From the NCBI RefSeq assembly GCF_016899425.1, contig NZ_CP045995.1, positions 1,054,001 through 1,118,000 on the forward strand: a DNA stretch of 64,000 nt, written 5' to 3'. Every line of letters starts with the position of its first letter. Positions within the stretch are counted from its first letter, which is position 1. Made by a program: the position numbers and the translations under genes. Below the pieces are notes generated by a model, which was given only the letters and a program-made list of their open reading frames with translations, searched no databases and was not told the origin of the DNA. Positions 9,659 to 19,020 of this stretch are shown here, one piece after another. Source of the stretch: Burkholderia sp. MS389 (GTDB lineage Bacteria > Pseudomonadota > Gammaproteobacteria > Burkholderiales > Burkholderiaceae).

Positions 9659-11629
9659 TCACGTCGCCCGCTGATGTTCCAGCCACGCCTGGAACATCAG
9701 CACCGTCCACAGCTGGTGCTGCCAGTTCATCCGGCCCGTCTGGTGCTGGCGCCACAGCCGCTCGACCGCCGCCGCATCGAAGAAGCCTTCGTCGCGCAGG
9801 CGCGACGGCCGCAGCAGCGCGTCGGCCCAGTCGCGCAGCGCGCCGCGCAGCCAGTGGTCGACGGGCGCGCAGAAGCCCTGCTTCGGCCGGTCGATCAGCG
9901 CGGACGGCACGTACCGGTCGAGCAGCCGGCGCAGCAGCGCCTTCGACTGCCCTTCCGGCAAGCGCACCGACGCCGGCACGCGCCACGCGAATTCGACGAC
10001 GTGATGATCGAGGAACGGCATGCGCGTCTCGAGGCTCACGGCCATCGCCGCGCGATCGACCTTCGCGAGGATGTCGGTCGGCAGGTACGTGAGCGTGTCG
10101 ATCGCCATCGCCTGCTCGGCGAAGCTCAGGTGCGCGGGCCACGCGGATACCGTGTCGAGCGGCGTCGGCGGCTCCTGCCCCGCCAGCGCGATGCGCTCCG
10201 GATGATGCACGGACGACATCAGCAGCCGGTACAGCCCGATGCGGCTCTCGGCGGTCATCACATGGCCGAGCTTGTGCAGGCGATCGCCGATGCGCGACGA
10301 CGATTCGCGCGCTTCCACGCCGCCGCCCCATGCGCCCTGCGCGACGGCCGCGAGCTGGTCCGCGTGATCGGGCCGCAACGCATGCAGCGCGGCGGCGATC
10401 CGCGCGCGCACCGCCGCCGGCACGCGATGCAGCTTGCGCCACAGGCGCGGCGTCAGGAAGTAGCGCGTATAGCCGCCGAACAGCTCGTCGCCGCCGTCGC
10501 CGGACAGGCTCACCTTCACGTGCCGGCGCGTCAGTTCGGACACCAGAAAAGTCGGGATCTGCGACGCATCGGAAAACGGCTCGTCGTAGATCGACGGCAG
10601 CTTCGGCACGACGCCGAGCGCGTGGTCGGCCGTCACGTAAAGCTCGGTATGGCGCGTGCCGAGATGGCGCGCGACGGCCTTCGCGTAACCGGCCTCGTCG
10701 TAGCCGGCCTCGTGAAAGCCGATCGTAAACGTGTCGACCGGCGACGCCGATTGCGCCTGCATCAGTGCGACGATCGCCGACGAATCGATGCCGCCCGACA
10801 GGAACGCGCCGAGCGGCACGTCGGCTTCCATCTGCCGCGCGACGGCCTGGCGCAGGATCGTGTCGAGCTGATCGACGGCTTCGCCGGCGCTGCCCTCGAA
10901 CGGCTGCGCGCGGCCCGCCTCGATCGCCTGTTCGAGCGTCCAGTACGCACGCACGCGCGGCGTGTCGCGCGCATGTTCGAACTGGATGTACGTGCCGGGC
11001 GGCAGCTTGCGGATGCCGCGATAGATCGTGTAAGGCGCGGGCACGCTCGACTGGCGCAGATACAGGCACAGCGCGTCGCGGTCGATCGTGCCGTCGAAGC
11101 CCGGATAGCCGCGCAACGCCTTCAGCTCGGACGCGAACACGAGCGCGTCGCCGATCCGGCCGTAGTAGAGCGGCTTCTCGCCGATCCGGTCGCGCGCGAG
11201 CGTCAGCACCCGCGACGCGCGATTCCACAGCGCGAACGCGAACATGCCGGTCGCGCGCCGCAACGTGGCCTCGACGCCCCACGCGACGATCGCCGCGATC
11301 AGCACCTCGCTGTCGGAGTGGCCGCGCCACGCCGGTGCGCGCCCCGTGCGCTCGAGCTCCGCGCGCAGTTCGCGATGGTTGTAGATTTCGCCATTGAAGA
11401 CGAGGACGTAGCGGCCGCACGCGGAAGCCATCGGCTGCCGGCCGTGCACCGACAGGTCGACGATCGCGAGCCGCCGGTGGCCGAGCGCGATGCCGGCTTC
11501 CGGGTCGACCCAGATGCCCTGCCCGTCCGGCCCGCGATGCGCGAGGCTCGCCGTCATTCGCGCGAGCGTGCCGCGCGCTGTCTCCTCATCGAAGGCGACG
11601 CTATTCAGAAAGCCGTCGATTCCGCACAT
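9659..11629 (-). CDS. asnB: Asparagine synthetase (glutamine-hydrolysing)
   Basis: A 656-residue class II glutamine amidotransferase/asparagine synthetase. It begins MCGIDGF, so Cys2 becomes the N-terminal nucleophile after Met removal. The N-terminal Ntn-hydrolase half includes RGPDGQG and FNGEIYNHRELR. The synthetase half carries the PP-loop motif LSGGIDSSAI and SGDGGDELFGGY. It would convert aspartate, glutamine and ATP to asparagine, although family members also amidate cell-surface or natural-product substrates. It is convergent with the giant gene (43 bases between stops) and lies behind the type III operon, from which a terminator separates it. ATG start with GGGGCAGAC upstream. Its relation to secretion is unknown. 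Confidence 0.92.
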   Translation of the reverse strand: MCGIDGFLNSVAFDEETARGTLARMTASLAHRGPDGQGIWVDPEAGIALGHRRLAIVDLSVHGRQPMASACGRYVLVFNGEIYNHRELRAELERTGRAPAWRGHSDSEVLIAAIVAWGVEATLRRATGMFAFALWNRASRVLTLARDRIGEKPLYYGRIGDALVFASELKALRGYPGFDGTIDRDALCLYLRQSSVPAPYTIYRGIRKLPPGTYIQFEHARDTPRVRAYWTLEQAIEAGRAQPFEGSAGEAVDQLDTILRQAVARQMEADVPLGAFLSGGIDSSAIVALMQAQSASPVDTFTIGFHEAGYDEAGYAKAVARHLGTRHTELYVTADHALGVVPKLPSIYDEPFSDASQIPTFLVSELTRRHVKVSLSGDGGDELFGGYTRYFLTPRLWRKLHRVPAAVRARIAAALHALRPDHADQLAAVAQGAWGGGVEARESSSRIGDRLHKLGHVMTAESRIGLYRLLMSSVHHPERIALAGQEPPTPLDTVSAWPAHLSFAEQAMAIDTLTYLPTDILAKVDRAAMAVSLETRMPFLDHHVVEFAWRVPASVRLPEGQSKALLRRLLDRYVPSALIDRPKQGFCAPVDHWLRGALRDWADALLRPSRLRDEGFFDAAAVERLWRQHQTGRMNWQHQLWTVLMFQAWLEHQRAT

Positions 11630-11852
11630 TGATTTGTCTGCCCCTGTTGACCTGTTCCGTCACGCACCGCGCACCTCGCGGCCCGCCGTCGGGCATGACG
11701 GTCGAGCCATATTACGAAGAAATAAATCAGCAATAATTCACCAGTGAATGCGGGCACCGTCCGGAAAAAAATGGACGTCAAGCGCCGCGTGCGGATGGCC
11801 AGATCACGGGGCCATATCGAATCCCGCCGGATGGCCGGCAGGCAAGGCAGGC

Positions 11853-11886
11853 AAAAAAAGGGGGGCATACCGGCATGACGCCCTCC
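11853..11886 (-). terminator. Intrinsic terminator of the type III secretion operon
   Basis: Just after the sctU stop, read on the minus strand, an imperfect GC-rich hairpin (GGAGGGCGTCA pairing with TATGCCCCCC) is followed by seven T residues (A run at 11853-11859). The rest of the 268-base asnB-sctU gap is AT-rich near 11710-11740 and likely holds the asnB promoter. Confidence 0.7.
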
Positions 11887-11897
11887 GGAACGCCGCG

Positions 11898-12929
11898 TCA
11901 CGCGGCGCCGGTCGCCCATTTCAGCAACTGCGCGACCTCGCGGAAGTGCTGCGGCTGGATCGTGCCGTTCTCGGGCGTCGTCTCGTACAGCGCCTGCGCG
12001 AGCCCGACGTTCGCGAGCGTCGGGCGCAGCGCGTCGCGGGCCAGCCGCACGATCCGCTCGGCCGCGTCGCCCTCGCCGCGCGCGAGCACCCACGGCAGCG
12101 AGCCCATCCCGCCGTAGTAGAGCGCGACCGCGACGCGCGGCGAATAGACGACCACCGACGCATAGCCGACCCGGTCCGGCAGCGATGCGAACTGCACTTC
12201 GCGCGCGAGCTGGCGGCGCTTCGCCTCGATGTGCGGATCGCCTTCGTCCTCCTTGTGCTCGCGCCGCACTTCGTCGATCGACATTTTCATTTTCTGGTTG
12301 AATTCGTGCCGCTGGTGCACGATGTCGATCAGCGCCATCACGATGTAGATCAGCGCGGCCCAGCCGAACAGCAGCATCAGCAGCTTCACGATCAGCGCGA
12401 GGATCGAGACCGGCCGCGTGAAGCCCGACTGCACGGACGGATCGAGCGACTCGACGATCAGCCAGCCGAGCGTCGCGACGAGCAGCGCCGTCTTCAGCAG
12501 CATCTTCGCGAGGTTGACCAGGTTGCGCAGCGACCACAGGTTCTTCATCCCCTCGGCCGGGTTGAGCCGCGACAACTGCGGCACGAGGCGGCTCCACGCC
12601 ATCACGCCGCCCACCTGCACGAAGCCCGCAAGCAGCCCCGCCAGCAGCCCGGCCGCGACGATCTGCGCGGACTGCGTGGCCCAGTCGCGCGCGGCGCCGT
12701 CGATCAGCACCGCGAGCCGCGCGGACGGATCGGCGGCGCCGACCGCGTCGAACACGAGCCGGAACAGCGCCTGCAATCGCGCGAACATCGAACCGATGCC
12801 CACCGCGAGCGCCACGCACACGCCGACGAAGAACGCCGACGACACCGTTTCCGCGCTCTTCGGTACGTCGCCCTTCTCGCGCGCCTCGCGCAGGCGCTTC
12901 GCGGTCGGTTTCTGGTCCTTTTCGGCCAT
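11898..12929 (-). CDS. sctU: Type III secretion export apparatus switch protein SctU (NPTH motif absent)
   Basis: A 343-residue FlhB/YscU-family protein: a charged N-terminus (MAEKDQKPT-KRLREAREKGDVPKS) is typical, followed by four membrane segments and a cytoplasmic C-domain beginning EVRREHKEDEGDPHIEAKRR. In this family the conserved NPTH after the SVVV strand self-cleaves between Asn and Pro to switch substrate specificity. Here the equivalent residues 262-265 read YSPR, so autocleavage by the known mechanism looks impossible. The rest of the C-domain is intact. Last gene of the operon; starts 16 bases after sctT with GGGAG as ribosome site. Family identification is firm; the consequence of the missing motif is inference. 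Confidence 0.93.
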   Translation of the reverse strand: MAEKDQKPTAKRLREAREKGDVPKSAETVSSAFFVGVCVALAVGIGSMFARLQALFRLVFDAVGAADPSARLAVLIDGAARDWATQSAQIVAAGLLAGLLAGFVQVGGVMAWSRLVPQLSRLNPAEGMKNLWSLRNLVNLAKMLLKTALLVATLGWLIVESLDPSVQSGFTRPVSILALIVKLLMLLFGWAALIYIVMALIDIVHQRHEFNQKMKMSIDEVRREHKEDEGDPHIEAKRRQLAREVQFASLPDRVGYASVVVYSPRVAVALYYGGMGSLPWVLARGEGDAAERIVRLARDALRPTLANVGLAQALYETTPENGTIQPQHFREVAQLLKWATGAA

Positions 12930-12945
12930 GTCGGCTCCCGCGCGC

Positions 12946-13755
12946 TCAGCCGCCGCCGTGCGCGGCGAACAGCGCGCGCAGCAGCGCCATCAGCCCGCTG
13001 TCGGGGCTCAGCAGCGAATGCAGCGACGCGTACACCACCGGCAGGAACAGGACCATCATCAGCAGCGCGAGCGCGCTCTTCAGCGGCTGCGAGAACACGA
13101 AGATGTTGAGCTGCGGCACCGCGCGCCCGACCAGGCCGATGCCGAGTTCGACGAGCACCAGCACGATCGTGACCGGCGCGGCGAGCTTCACCATCCATTC
13201 GAAGATCGTATCGGTCTGCCGCACGATGAAGGTTTGCAGCATCGACGAGAAATCGGGGCCGAGCGAGCCGATCGGCCACCATGCGTACGACTGCGCGAAC
13301 AGTTGCACGAGCACCTGCAAGCCGCCCGCCGTGACGAACAGCGCGATCGCGACGAAATTCAGGAATCCGGACGTCGGGCCGCCCTCGTGCCCGCCCATCG
13401 GATCGAAGAACGCGGCGCTGCCGCTGCCGGTCTGGAAGTCGATCAGGTAGCCGACGCCCTGGATCGCGAACAGCACCGCGCTGAACGCGCCCGCGAGCAG
13501 CATGCCGACCACCGCCTCCTTCGCGACGAGCAGGCACCACATCAGGAACGGCAGCGCGGCGACCTGCGCGGCGTCGATCGTCGGCGCGACGAACGCGGCG
13601 ATCACGACCGCGATCCCGTTGCGCACGAGGCCCGTGATGATCTGCTCGTTGAACACCGGCACGACGAACATGATCGGCAGCAGGCGCGGCATCACGTAGA
13701 GCAGCGGCCGCAGCATGCCGGCGACGTCGTTGAAACCCGCGGCCTGGTCTAGCAT
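12946..13755 (-). CDS. sctT: Type III secretion export apparatus protein SctT
   Basis: A 269-residue, strongly hydrophobic FliR/YscT-family protein with about six to eight membrane segments and the typical stretch FNEQIITGLVRNG. It forms the inner-membrane export gate with SctR and SctS. Its ATG overlaps the end of sctO by 7 bases, indicating translational coupling. The usual partner SctR is not encoded in this window. Confidence 0.92.
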   Translation of the reverse strand: MLDQAAGFNDVAGMLRPLLYVMPRLLPIMFVVPVFNEQIITGLVRNGIAVVIAAFVAPTIDAAQVAALPFLMWCLLVAKEAVVGMLLAGAFSAVLFAIQGVGYLIDFQTGSGSAAFFDPMGGHEGGPTSGFLNFVAIALFVTAGGLQVLVQLFAQSYAWWPIGSLGPDFSSMLQTFIVRQTDTIFEWMVKLAAPVTIVLVLVELGIGLVGRAVPQLNIFVFSQPLKSALALLMMVLFLPVVYASLHSLLSPDSGLMALLRALFAAHGGG

Positions 13756-14417
13756 CGGCGCTCCGCGACGGCGGGCGGGGCGGAGTCGTCGGGCGAGGCG
13801 GACGGGCCGGTTTTAGCCGTGATGTCGGCACCGGTTTCCGCTTCGGTCATTGCCGCATCGAACGCGGCGGCGGCCTCCGGCGGCGTGGACGCATGACCGG
13901 CCGCGTCGCCCGCGCCGGCCACCCAGGTGCCGCCCGTCGCGAAGCGCCGCACCGCGTAGCCGTCCGCGACCTCGTCGGCGTCGCGCTCGACCCGCGCGGC
14001 GCGCGCGTGCAGCGCCTTCTCGCCGGCCTTGTCCAGCTTGTCCTCGGCGGCCTTCGCCTTGCGCGCGGCGCGCTGCAGGTCGGCGAGCGTCGCCTCGTGG
14101 CCGCGATGCACGTGCGCGGCCTCGCTCACCGACGCGTTCGCGGTGCCGATATGCCGGTCGAACGTGCGCGTATCGGCCGCCGCGTCCTGCAATGCGCGCG
14201 CTTCGCGCACGTCGTCGGCGAGCCGTGTCTGGATCGCGGCCTTCGCGGCGACCTGCTGCGCGAGCTGCGCCTGCGCGGCCGCCAGCGCGCGCCGGCTCTG
14301 CGCGGCGATGCCCTGCTGGCGCGCGGCCGCGACGCGCGCGATCTGGCTTCGCATCTCGCGCACGCGCTTCAGGCGGGCGAGCGTCGCGAGCACGAGACGG
14401 TCGTCGGCTTCAGACAT
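13749..14417 (-). CDS. sctO: Type III secretion stalk protein SctO (YscO/HrpB7-like)
   Basis: A 222-residue Ala-, Gln- and Arg-rich protein predicted to be a long coiled coil over residues 10-150, placed between the ATPase gene sctN and sctT. That position and shape match SctO/FliJ stalk proteins, which link the ATPase hexamer to the export gate. Sequence similarity in this family is low, so the call rests mainly on gene order and helical character. It overlaps sctN by 8 bases and sctT by 7. Confidence 0.8.
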   Translation of the reverse strand: MSEADDRLVLATLARLKRVREMRSQIARVAAARQQGIAAQSRRALAAAQAQLAQQVAAKAAIQTRLADDVREARALQDAAADTRTFDRHIGTANASVSEAAHVHRGHEATLADLQRAARKAKAAEDKLDKAGEKALHARAARVERDADEVADGYAVRRFATGGTWVAGAGDAAGHASTPPEAAAAFDAAMTEAETGADITAKTGPSASPDDSAPPAVAERRC

Positions 14418-15786
14418 GATCGTTCGCCAGCTTCGTCAGTTTCGCGAGCAGCGCGTCGAAGCGCACGTCCTCGTCCGACGCCTGCGCGCAGAACGCGCCG
14501 ATCGCGTCGCGCGCACGCAGCGCGAGATCGCCGAGCCGGTCGCTGCCTTCGCGATACTCGCCGATCTGCACGAGCAGCTCGATTTCCTGGTACTTCGCGA
14601 TCAGCTCGCGCACGCGCGCGGCCGCATGCTGGTGCGCGCGGCTCGCGACGAGCGGCATCACGCGCGACAGGCTCGCGAGCACGTCGATCGCCGGATAGCG
14701 GTTCGCGAGCGCGATCTTGCGCGACAGCACGATATGGCCGTCGAGAATCGAGCGCACTTCCTCGGCGATCGGGTCGGATTCCTCATCGCCTTCGACGAGC
14801 ACCGTGTACAGCGCGGTGATCGATCCGCGCGCGCCCTGCCCCGCGCGTTCGAGCAGGCGCGGCAGCACCGCGAACGTCGACGGCGGAAAGCTGCGCCGCG
14901 TTGGCGGCTCGCCGCTCGCGAGGCCGACCTCGCGCTGCGCGCGGGCGAAGCGCGTCAGCGAATCGACCAGCAGCAGCACGCGCTTGCCCGCATCGCGAAA
15001 GTGCTCGGCGATCGCGGTCGCGACCAGCGCGGATTTCACGCGCTCCATCGCGGGGCGGTCCGACGTCGACACGACGACGATCGAACGCGCGCGCACCTCC
15101 GGCGACAGGCTGTGCTCGATGAATTCGCGCACCTCGCGACCGCGTTCGCCGACCAGCGCGATCACGTTCACGTCGGCCTGCGCGCCGCGCGCGATCATCC
15201 CGAGCAGTGTGCTCTTGCCGACGCCCGACGGCGCGAAGATGCCGACGCGCTGCCCGACGCCGAGCGTCATCAGGCCGTCGATCACGCGCACGCCGGTCGG
15301 AAACGGCGTGTCGATCAGCTTGCGCGCAAGCGGATTCGGCGGGTCCTGCTGCGTCGATACCCACGCGGCGCCCGTCACCGGCCCGCGATCGTCGAGCGGC
15401 CGGCCGAGCCCGTCGAGCACGCGGCCGAACAGCCCTTCGCCCACCGGGAACACATGCTCGCGCCCAGACGGCACGACGGTCGTCTCCGGCGACAGCCCGG
15501 CCACGTCGCCGAGCGGCGTGAGCAGCGTCGTCTGCCGCGAGAAGCCGACCACCTCCGCAAGCAGCGTCGGCTGGTTCGGCGTGCGCAGCTCGCAGATCTC
15601 GCCGAGCCGCGCGCGGATGCCCGTCGCGTTCAATATCTGCCCGACCGCATGGTTGACGCGGCCCTGCACCGACACCGGCGAAAAAAACGCGAGCCCCGCG
15701 TCGAGTTCGCCGACGAGGCGGCCGCGATCGAACGGCGCGCCGTCGTCGTCGCCGAACGACGGCGGATCGTCGAGCGGCGCGTTCAT
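14410..15786 (-). CDS. sctN: Type III secretion ATPase SctN
   Basis: A 458-residue FliI/YscN-family ATPase. Walker A (APSGVGKST, residues 185-193), Walker B (VLLLVDS, Asp275) and the family signature around [17 protein letters not shown] are present. It unfolds and delivers substrates at the base of the injectisome. A longer frame reaches 15891, but the ATG at 15786 overlaps the sctL stop as ATGA and leaves a normal family length, so that start is chosen. Confidence 0.96.
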   Translation of the reverse strand: MNAPLDDPPSFGDDDGAPFDRGRLVGELDAGLAFFSPVSVQGRVNHAVGQILNATGIRARLGEICELRTPNQPTLLAEVVGFSRQTTLLTPLGDVAGLSPETTVVPSGREHVFPVGEGLFGRVLDGLGRPLDDRGPVTGAAWVSTQQDPPNPLARKLIDTPFPTGVRVIDGLMTLGVGQRVGIFAPSGVGKSTLLGMIARGAQADVNVIALVGERGREVREFIEHSLSPEVRARSIVVVSTSDRPAMERVKSALVATAIAEHFRDAGKRVLLLVDSLTRFARAQREVGLASGEPPTRRSFPPSTFAVLPRLLERAGQGARGSITALYTVLVEGDEESDPIAEEVRSILDGHIVLSRKIALANRYPAIDVLASLSRVMPLVASRAHQHAAARVRELIAKYQEIELLVQIGEYREGSDRLGDLALRARDAIGAFCAQASDEDVRFDALLAKLTKLANDHV

Positions 15787-16412
15787 CGCGCGGCCCCCTT
15801 CAGCGCGTCGCGGCGAATCGCCTGGCGCAACGCGTCGATCTGCAGGTCGAGGCTCGCGTCGATGCGCCCGGACGGCGTCTCGACCGTGCACGCGTGGCGT
15901 TCGAGTCGAGCGTCCTCGACGATGCGGATCTTCTGCCGGTTCGACTGCCCGGCGAATGCGCCGTCGAGCGCATCGCGCATCTCGTCGGTGCGGCCGGGCG
16001 CGATACGCACGATCAGGAACGCCTCGTCGCGCACGAGCGGCGCGATCCGCGTGAGCGCGGCCTCGTACAGCTTCTGCGTGCTCATCTCGCCGACGATCGC
16101 GCGCACGGCTTTCACGACGATATCGGCCATCGCGTCCTTCATCGTCTCCATCGTGCGCGTGGCGGCGAGCGCCTGCGTGTACGCCTGCGCGGCCTGCTCG
16201 CGCTGCGCGCGGCGCATGCCTTCGTCGTAGCCGGCCGCCTGGCGCTTGTCGAATTCGCGCTGCGCGTCGGCGACGATGCGTGCCGCCTCTTCATGCGCGG
16301 TCGCGATCACCGCGGACGCGTCGAGCAGCGCCGCGTATTCGCGCTCCTTGAGCACCTTGCGCTCGGACAGCAGCTGCAGGTTGTCGCTCGTGATCAGAAA
16401 AGCCAGTCCCAT
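15783..16412 (-). CDS. sctL: Type III secretion ATPase regulator SctL
   Basis: A 209-residue FliH/YscL/HrpB5-family protein with a helical, charged N-terminal half ([20 protein letters not shown]) and a compact C-terminal domain ([21 protein letters not shown] region). Such proteins bind SctN and connect it to the sorting platform. The ATG at 16412 overlaps the 3' end of sctK by 19 bases and gives the expected length; the open frame extends further upstream without family similarity. Confidence 0.88.
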   Translation of the reverse strand: MGLAFLITSDNLQLLSERKVLKEREYAALLDASAVIATAHEEAARIVADAQREFDKRQAAGYDEGMRRAQREQAAQAYTQALAATRTMETMKDAMADIVVKAVRAIVGEMSTQKLYEAALTRIAPLVRDEAFLIVRIAPGRTDEMRDALDGAFAGQSNRQKIRIVEDARLERHACTVETPSGRIDASLDLQIDALRQAIRRDALKGAAR

Positions 16413-17134
16413 GACGCAAGCCTCTCGGGAATCAGAAACAGGAACATCAGTTCGCCGAACTGATCGCGCTGCGCGCGGTTCAGCCAGTACGGCGCCTCGT
16501 CGTCGATCGCACGGTTGAATTTCAGGCGCACGCGCCGCGCGACCGCATCGCCGGCCACGCCGATGAAATCCGCGAGCAGCCGGCCGCCGCGCGCGCGGAT
16601 CACGACCGGCAGCGCGGCGGGATCGGCGCGCCACGGTTCGAGCGTTTCCGCGAGCGCGCCGAATTCCGGCGCGCGTTCGAGCGCCAGCTCGAGCGCATCG
16701 CCGCCGAGCCGCGCCGCGACTTCCGCGCGGATGCGGCGCCCGGCCAGCGCGTCGCGCAGCCACGCGCGGTGCAGCAGCAGCCCCGCATACGCGGCCAGTT
16801 GCTCGAGCGCCGCGCCCGGCAGCAGCGCGAGCCGCGCGCACGGGTTCGCGACGTCGAAGTCGTGCCGGTCGGCCACGCCGTTCGCGTCGAGCAAATGCCG
16901 CGCGAGCAGCTTGCGGCCGGCCGCGCCGAACGCGTCCGGCGAACGGTAGCGCGCGGGCCAGTCGGCCGGCACGCGGGTCACGTGCAGATAGCGGTCGGGC
17001 CGCAGGTTGAAATCGCAGACGAGCGCATGGAACGCGGCAGCGCGCGCGGCCGGCGGCGGCGCAAGCGGGTGCAGCCATGGCAGCCGCGTCGCGTCAGACG
17101 CGTCGCCCGGCGGCCGCGCGTGCGAATCGCTCAT
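16394..17134 (-). CDS. sctK: Type III secretion sorting-platform protein SctK-like
   Basis: A 246-residue protein rich in Ala, Arg and Leu between sctJ and sctL, the position of SctK/HrpB4 in Hrp2-type clusters. It includes HALVCDFNLRPDRYLH and a C-terminal WLNRAQRDQFGELMFLFLI. SctK joins the SctQ pods to the inner-membrane ring. The ATG at 17134 overlaps the sctJ stop (ATGA). Assignment rests on gene order and general character. Confidence 0.75.
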   Translation of the reverse strand: MSDSHARPPGDASDATRLPWLHPLAPPPAARAAAFHALVCDFNLRPDRYLHVTRVPADWPARYRSPDAFGAAGRKLLARHLLDANGVADRHDFDVANPCARLALLPGAALEQLAAYAGLLLHRAWLRDALAGRRIRAEVAARLGGDALELALERAPEFGALAETLEPWRADPAALPVVIRARGGRLLADFIGVAGDAVARRVRLKFNRAIDDEAPYWLNRAQRDQFGELMFLFLIPERLASWDWLF

Positions 17135-18015
17135 GCGCCGTCGCGCGCGCCGTCCGGCGTGCGCAGCCCGCCGCCTGCCTGCTGCGGGGCCGCGCCGCCG
17201 CCGTTCGCGCCGCGCGGTGCGCCGAGCAGCCCCGCGAGCCGCGCGCCGAACATCCCGCGCCGCGCGGCCGACAGCGCGATCACCGCGCAGGTCAGCAGGA
17301 TCAGCGCGAACACGAGCCAGCCGAGCGGCGAGCGCAGCCGCAGGATGTCCGACACCGCGCTGCCGATTCCGTCCACGCGCGTCGCGCGCGCGGCGGCCGG
17401 CTGCAGGAACAGCGACACGTTGTCGTACTGCAGCCCTTCGATGCTGTGCGCGACGAGATCCTTGACCATCGGCGCCATCGCGCGCAAGTCGACGCCCGGC
17501 CGATAGCGGATGTACACCGCGGCCGACGACGGCTTGATCTTGTCCGCGAGCGGATCGTTCTCCGGAATCACGACCTGCACGCGCGCGACGACCACGCCCT
17601 CGATGTCCTGCAGCGTGCGCGACAGGTCCTGCGACACGCCGTACAGGTAGCGCACGCGCTCCTCGGCCGGCGTCGACACGAGGCCCTGCTTCTGGAACAG
17701 CTCGCCCAGGCTCGCATAGCTCGGCTTCGGCAGCCCGTTCGCGTGCAGCACCGTGAGCGCAGACTGCATGTCGCCGTCCGCGACGCTCACGAGCCACGCG
17801 TTGCGGTCCGACGTGTCGCGCGCGTCGTTGTCCTTCGACGCGCTGATGCCCGCGTCGCCGAGCACCGCGATCATCTGGTTCGCGTCGCGCTCCGACAGGC
17901 CCGAGTACAGCTCCTTCTGGCACCCGGCCAACAGCACGAGCAGCCCCGCGAGCAGCGCGCGCGCCGCCCGGCTGCGCCACGCATGCATGCGCGGCGTCGA
18001 ATCGATCGTCGTCAT
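17131..18015 (-). CDS. sctJ: Type III secretion inner-membrane ring lipoprotein SctJ
   Basis: A 294-residue YscJ/HrcJ/FliF-family protein. It has a lipoprotein signal with lipobox LLAGC (Cys32), two ring-building domains (ELYSGLSERDANQMIAVL and the VARVQVVIPENDPLADK stretch), and a C-terminal membrane helix around WLVFALILLTCAVIAL. It builds the periplasmic side of the inner-membrane ring. Start 18015, 53 bases after sctI; couples to sctK by ATGA overlap. Confidence 0.95.
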   Translation of the reverse strand: MTTIDSTPRMHAWRSRAARALLAGLLVLLAGCQKELYSGLSERDANQMIAVLGDAGISASKDNDARDTSDRNAWLVSVADGDMQSALTVLHANGLPKPSYASLGELFQKQGLVSTPAEERVRYLYGVSQDLSRTLQDIEGVVVARVQVVIPENDPLADKIKPSSAAVYIRYRPGVDLRAMAPMVKDLVAHSIEGLQYDNVSLFLQPAAARATRVDGIGSAVSDILRLRSPLGWLVFALILLTCAVIALSAARRGMFGARLAGLLGAPRGANGGGAAPQQAGGGLRTPDGARDGA

Positions 18016-18068
18016 CGTTTTTCCGCGTCAGGGCGCATGAGGCCGTATCCTCCGGCCCGCACGCGCTT

Positions 18069-18545
18069 TCACTCCTGCGTCTTCAGCACCGTATGCGTGA
18101 AGCCGTTCGCCGCCTGCGCAACCGACAGGCTCAACTGGTATTCCGAAATCGTGGTGGTTGCGGTCCACTGGAAATCCATCGCCTTCACCATCGTCATCAG
18201 CGGGTCGCTGCGGCTGTCCGCCATCGACGTCAGCATCTCGTTGCGATGCTTGTCGATGTTCGCGTACCGCGAATCGAGATCGTTGCCGTACGTGCGCAAC
18301 CGCTCGACGAGCGACGACTGGTTCGCCTGCGCGGGCGTCATCTGCACGGCCGGCGCCGCATCCGCCGGCGCGCGCGCCATCGCGACGCCCGACGAAGACG
18401 GCGGGGCGACCGCCGACGCGCCCGGCTGCATCAGCGCATCGAACTGGCGCACCTGCGCCGGATCGGACGCCGTGCCCGTTTGCTGCGCGGCACTCGCGAG
18501 CGCCGCCGCGCCCGGCGGCGCCGCGCCTACGCCTGTTACCGACAT
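18069..18545 (-). CDS. sctI: Type III secretion inner rod protein SctI-like
   Basis: A 158-residue protein. The disordered, Ala/Pro-rich N-terminal half is followed by a C-terminal helical part (MVKAMDFQWTATTTISEYQ, then a hydrophobic stretch ending near the C-terminus) typical of YscI/HrpB2 rods. It lies directly before sctJ, as hrpB2 does before hrcJ. The ATG at 18545 has AAGGAGG at good spacing; a longer in-frame start at 18608 lacks such a site. Confidence 0.75.
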   Translation of the reverse strand: MSVTGVGAAPPGAAALASAAQQTGTASDPAQVRQFDALMQPGASAVAPPSSSGVAMARAPADAAPAVQMTPAQANQSSLVERLRTYGNDLDSRYANIDKHRNEMLTSMADSRSDPLMTMVKAMDFQWTATTTISEYQLSLSVAQAANGFTHTVLKTQE

Positions 18546-18669
18546 GATCGTGTCCTCCTTGACCGGCAGAGCCGGGAACGGGCCGGCCGGCACGCATCGA
18601 CGCCACACCGGGCGCCCGTCACGGGCGGCCCCGGCATGCGACGTCGCGCGGCGCGGCCGGCGACCGGCG

Positions 18670-18882
18670 TCACGCGCGGCCGGCGGAACTCAGGTGTTGC
18701 GCAACCTGGGCGTTCGCCGTCCCTTCCTGCGCGGTCACTGCGTTGCTGGTTTCGAACGTCGCAGTCGATTGCTGAACCTGGAAGTTGATCTTGGTCAGTT
18801 CGAGCTGCGTCTTGGTCAGGTCGTCGGCCTGCTTCTGCACGTCGCCCGTGTTCGTCACACCACCTGTTGCCGAGGTACCCAT
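18670..18882 (-). CDS. Small type III secretion-operon protein, possible needle subunit
   Basis: A 70-residue, Thr/Gln/Ala-rich, probably all-helical protein starting at the ATG at 18882 behind AAAGGAGCG. It lies alone between sctD (138 bases) and sctI (124 bases), with wider gaps than elsewhere in the operon, as expected for a highly translated secreted subunit. Size and place suit a needle protein (SctF), but I see no clear SctF signature. It could also be another small secreted or chaperone component. Confidence 0.55.
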   Translation of the reverse strand: MGTSATGGVTNTGDVQKQADDLTKTQLELTKINFQVQQSTATFETSNAVTAQEGTANAQVAQHLSSAGRA

Positions 18883-19020
18883 GCTTCGCTCCTTTACGTG
18901 AACCACACACCATCTTCCGGCGGCGGCCCCATGCCCCGCCGGCGACGTGACGCGCCGCATGCGCGGCGTGTCGCGTAATGCGCGCATCGCGAAACGCGCT
19001 GCGCTGATCCTGTCGCGACG

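Noticed and set aside
9674..11632. 652-codon frame antisense to asnB
   Set aside because: Mirror frame of a well-supported asparagine synthetase; low-complexity Arg/Ala/His composition.
14410..15891. Longer SctN starting at 15891
   Set aside because: The extra 35 residues are Arg-rich and overlap sctL; the ATG at 15786 with ATGA coupling gives normal family length.
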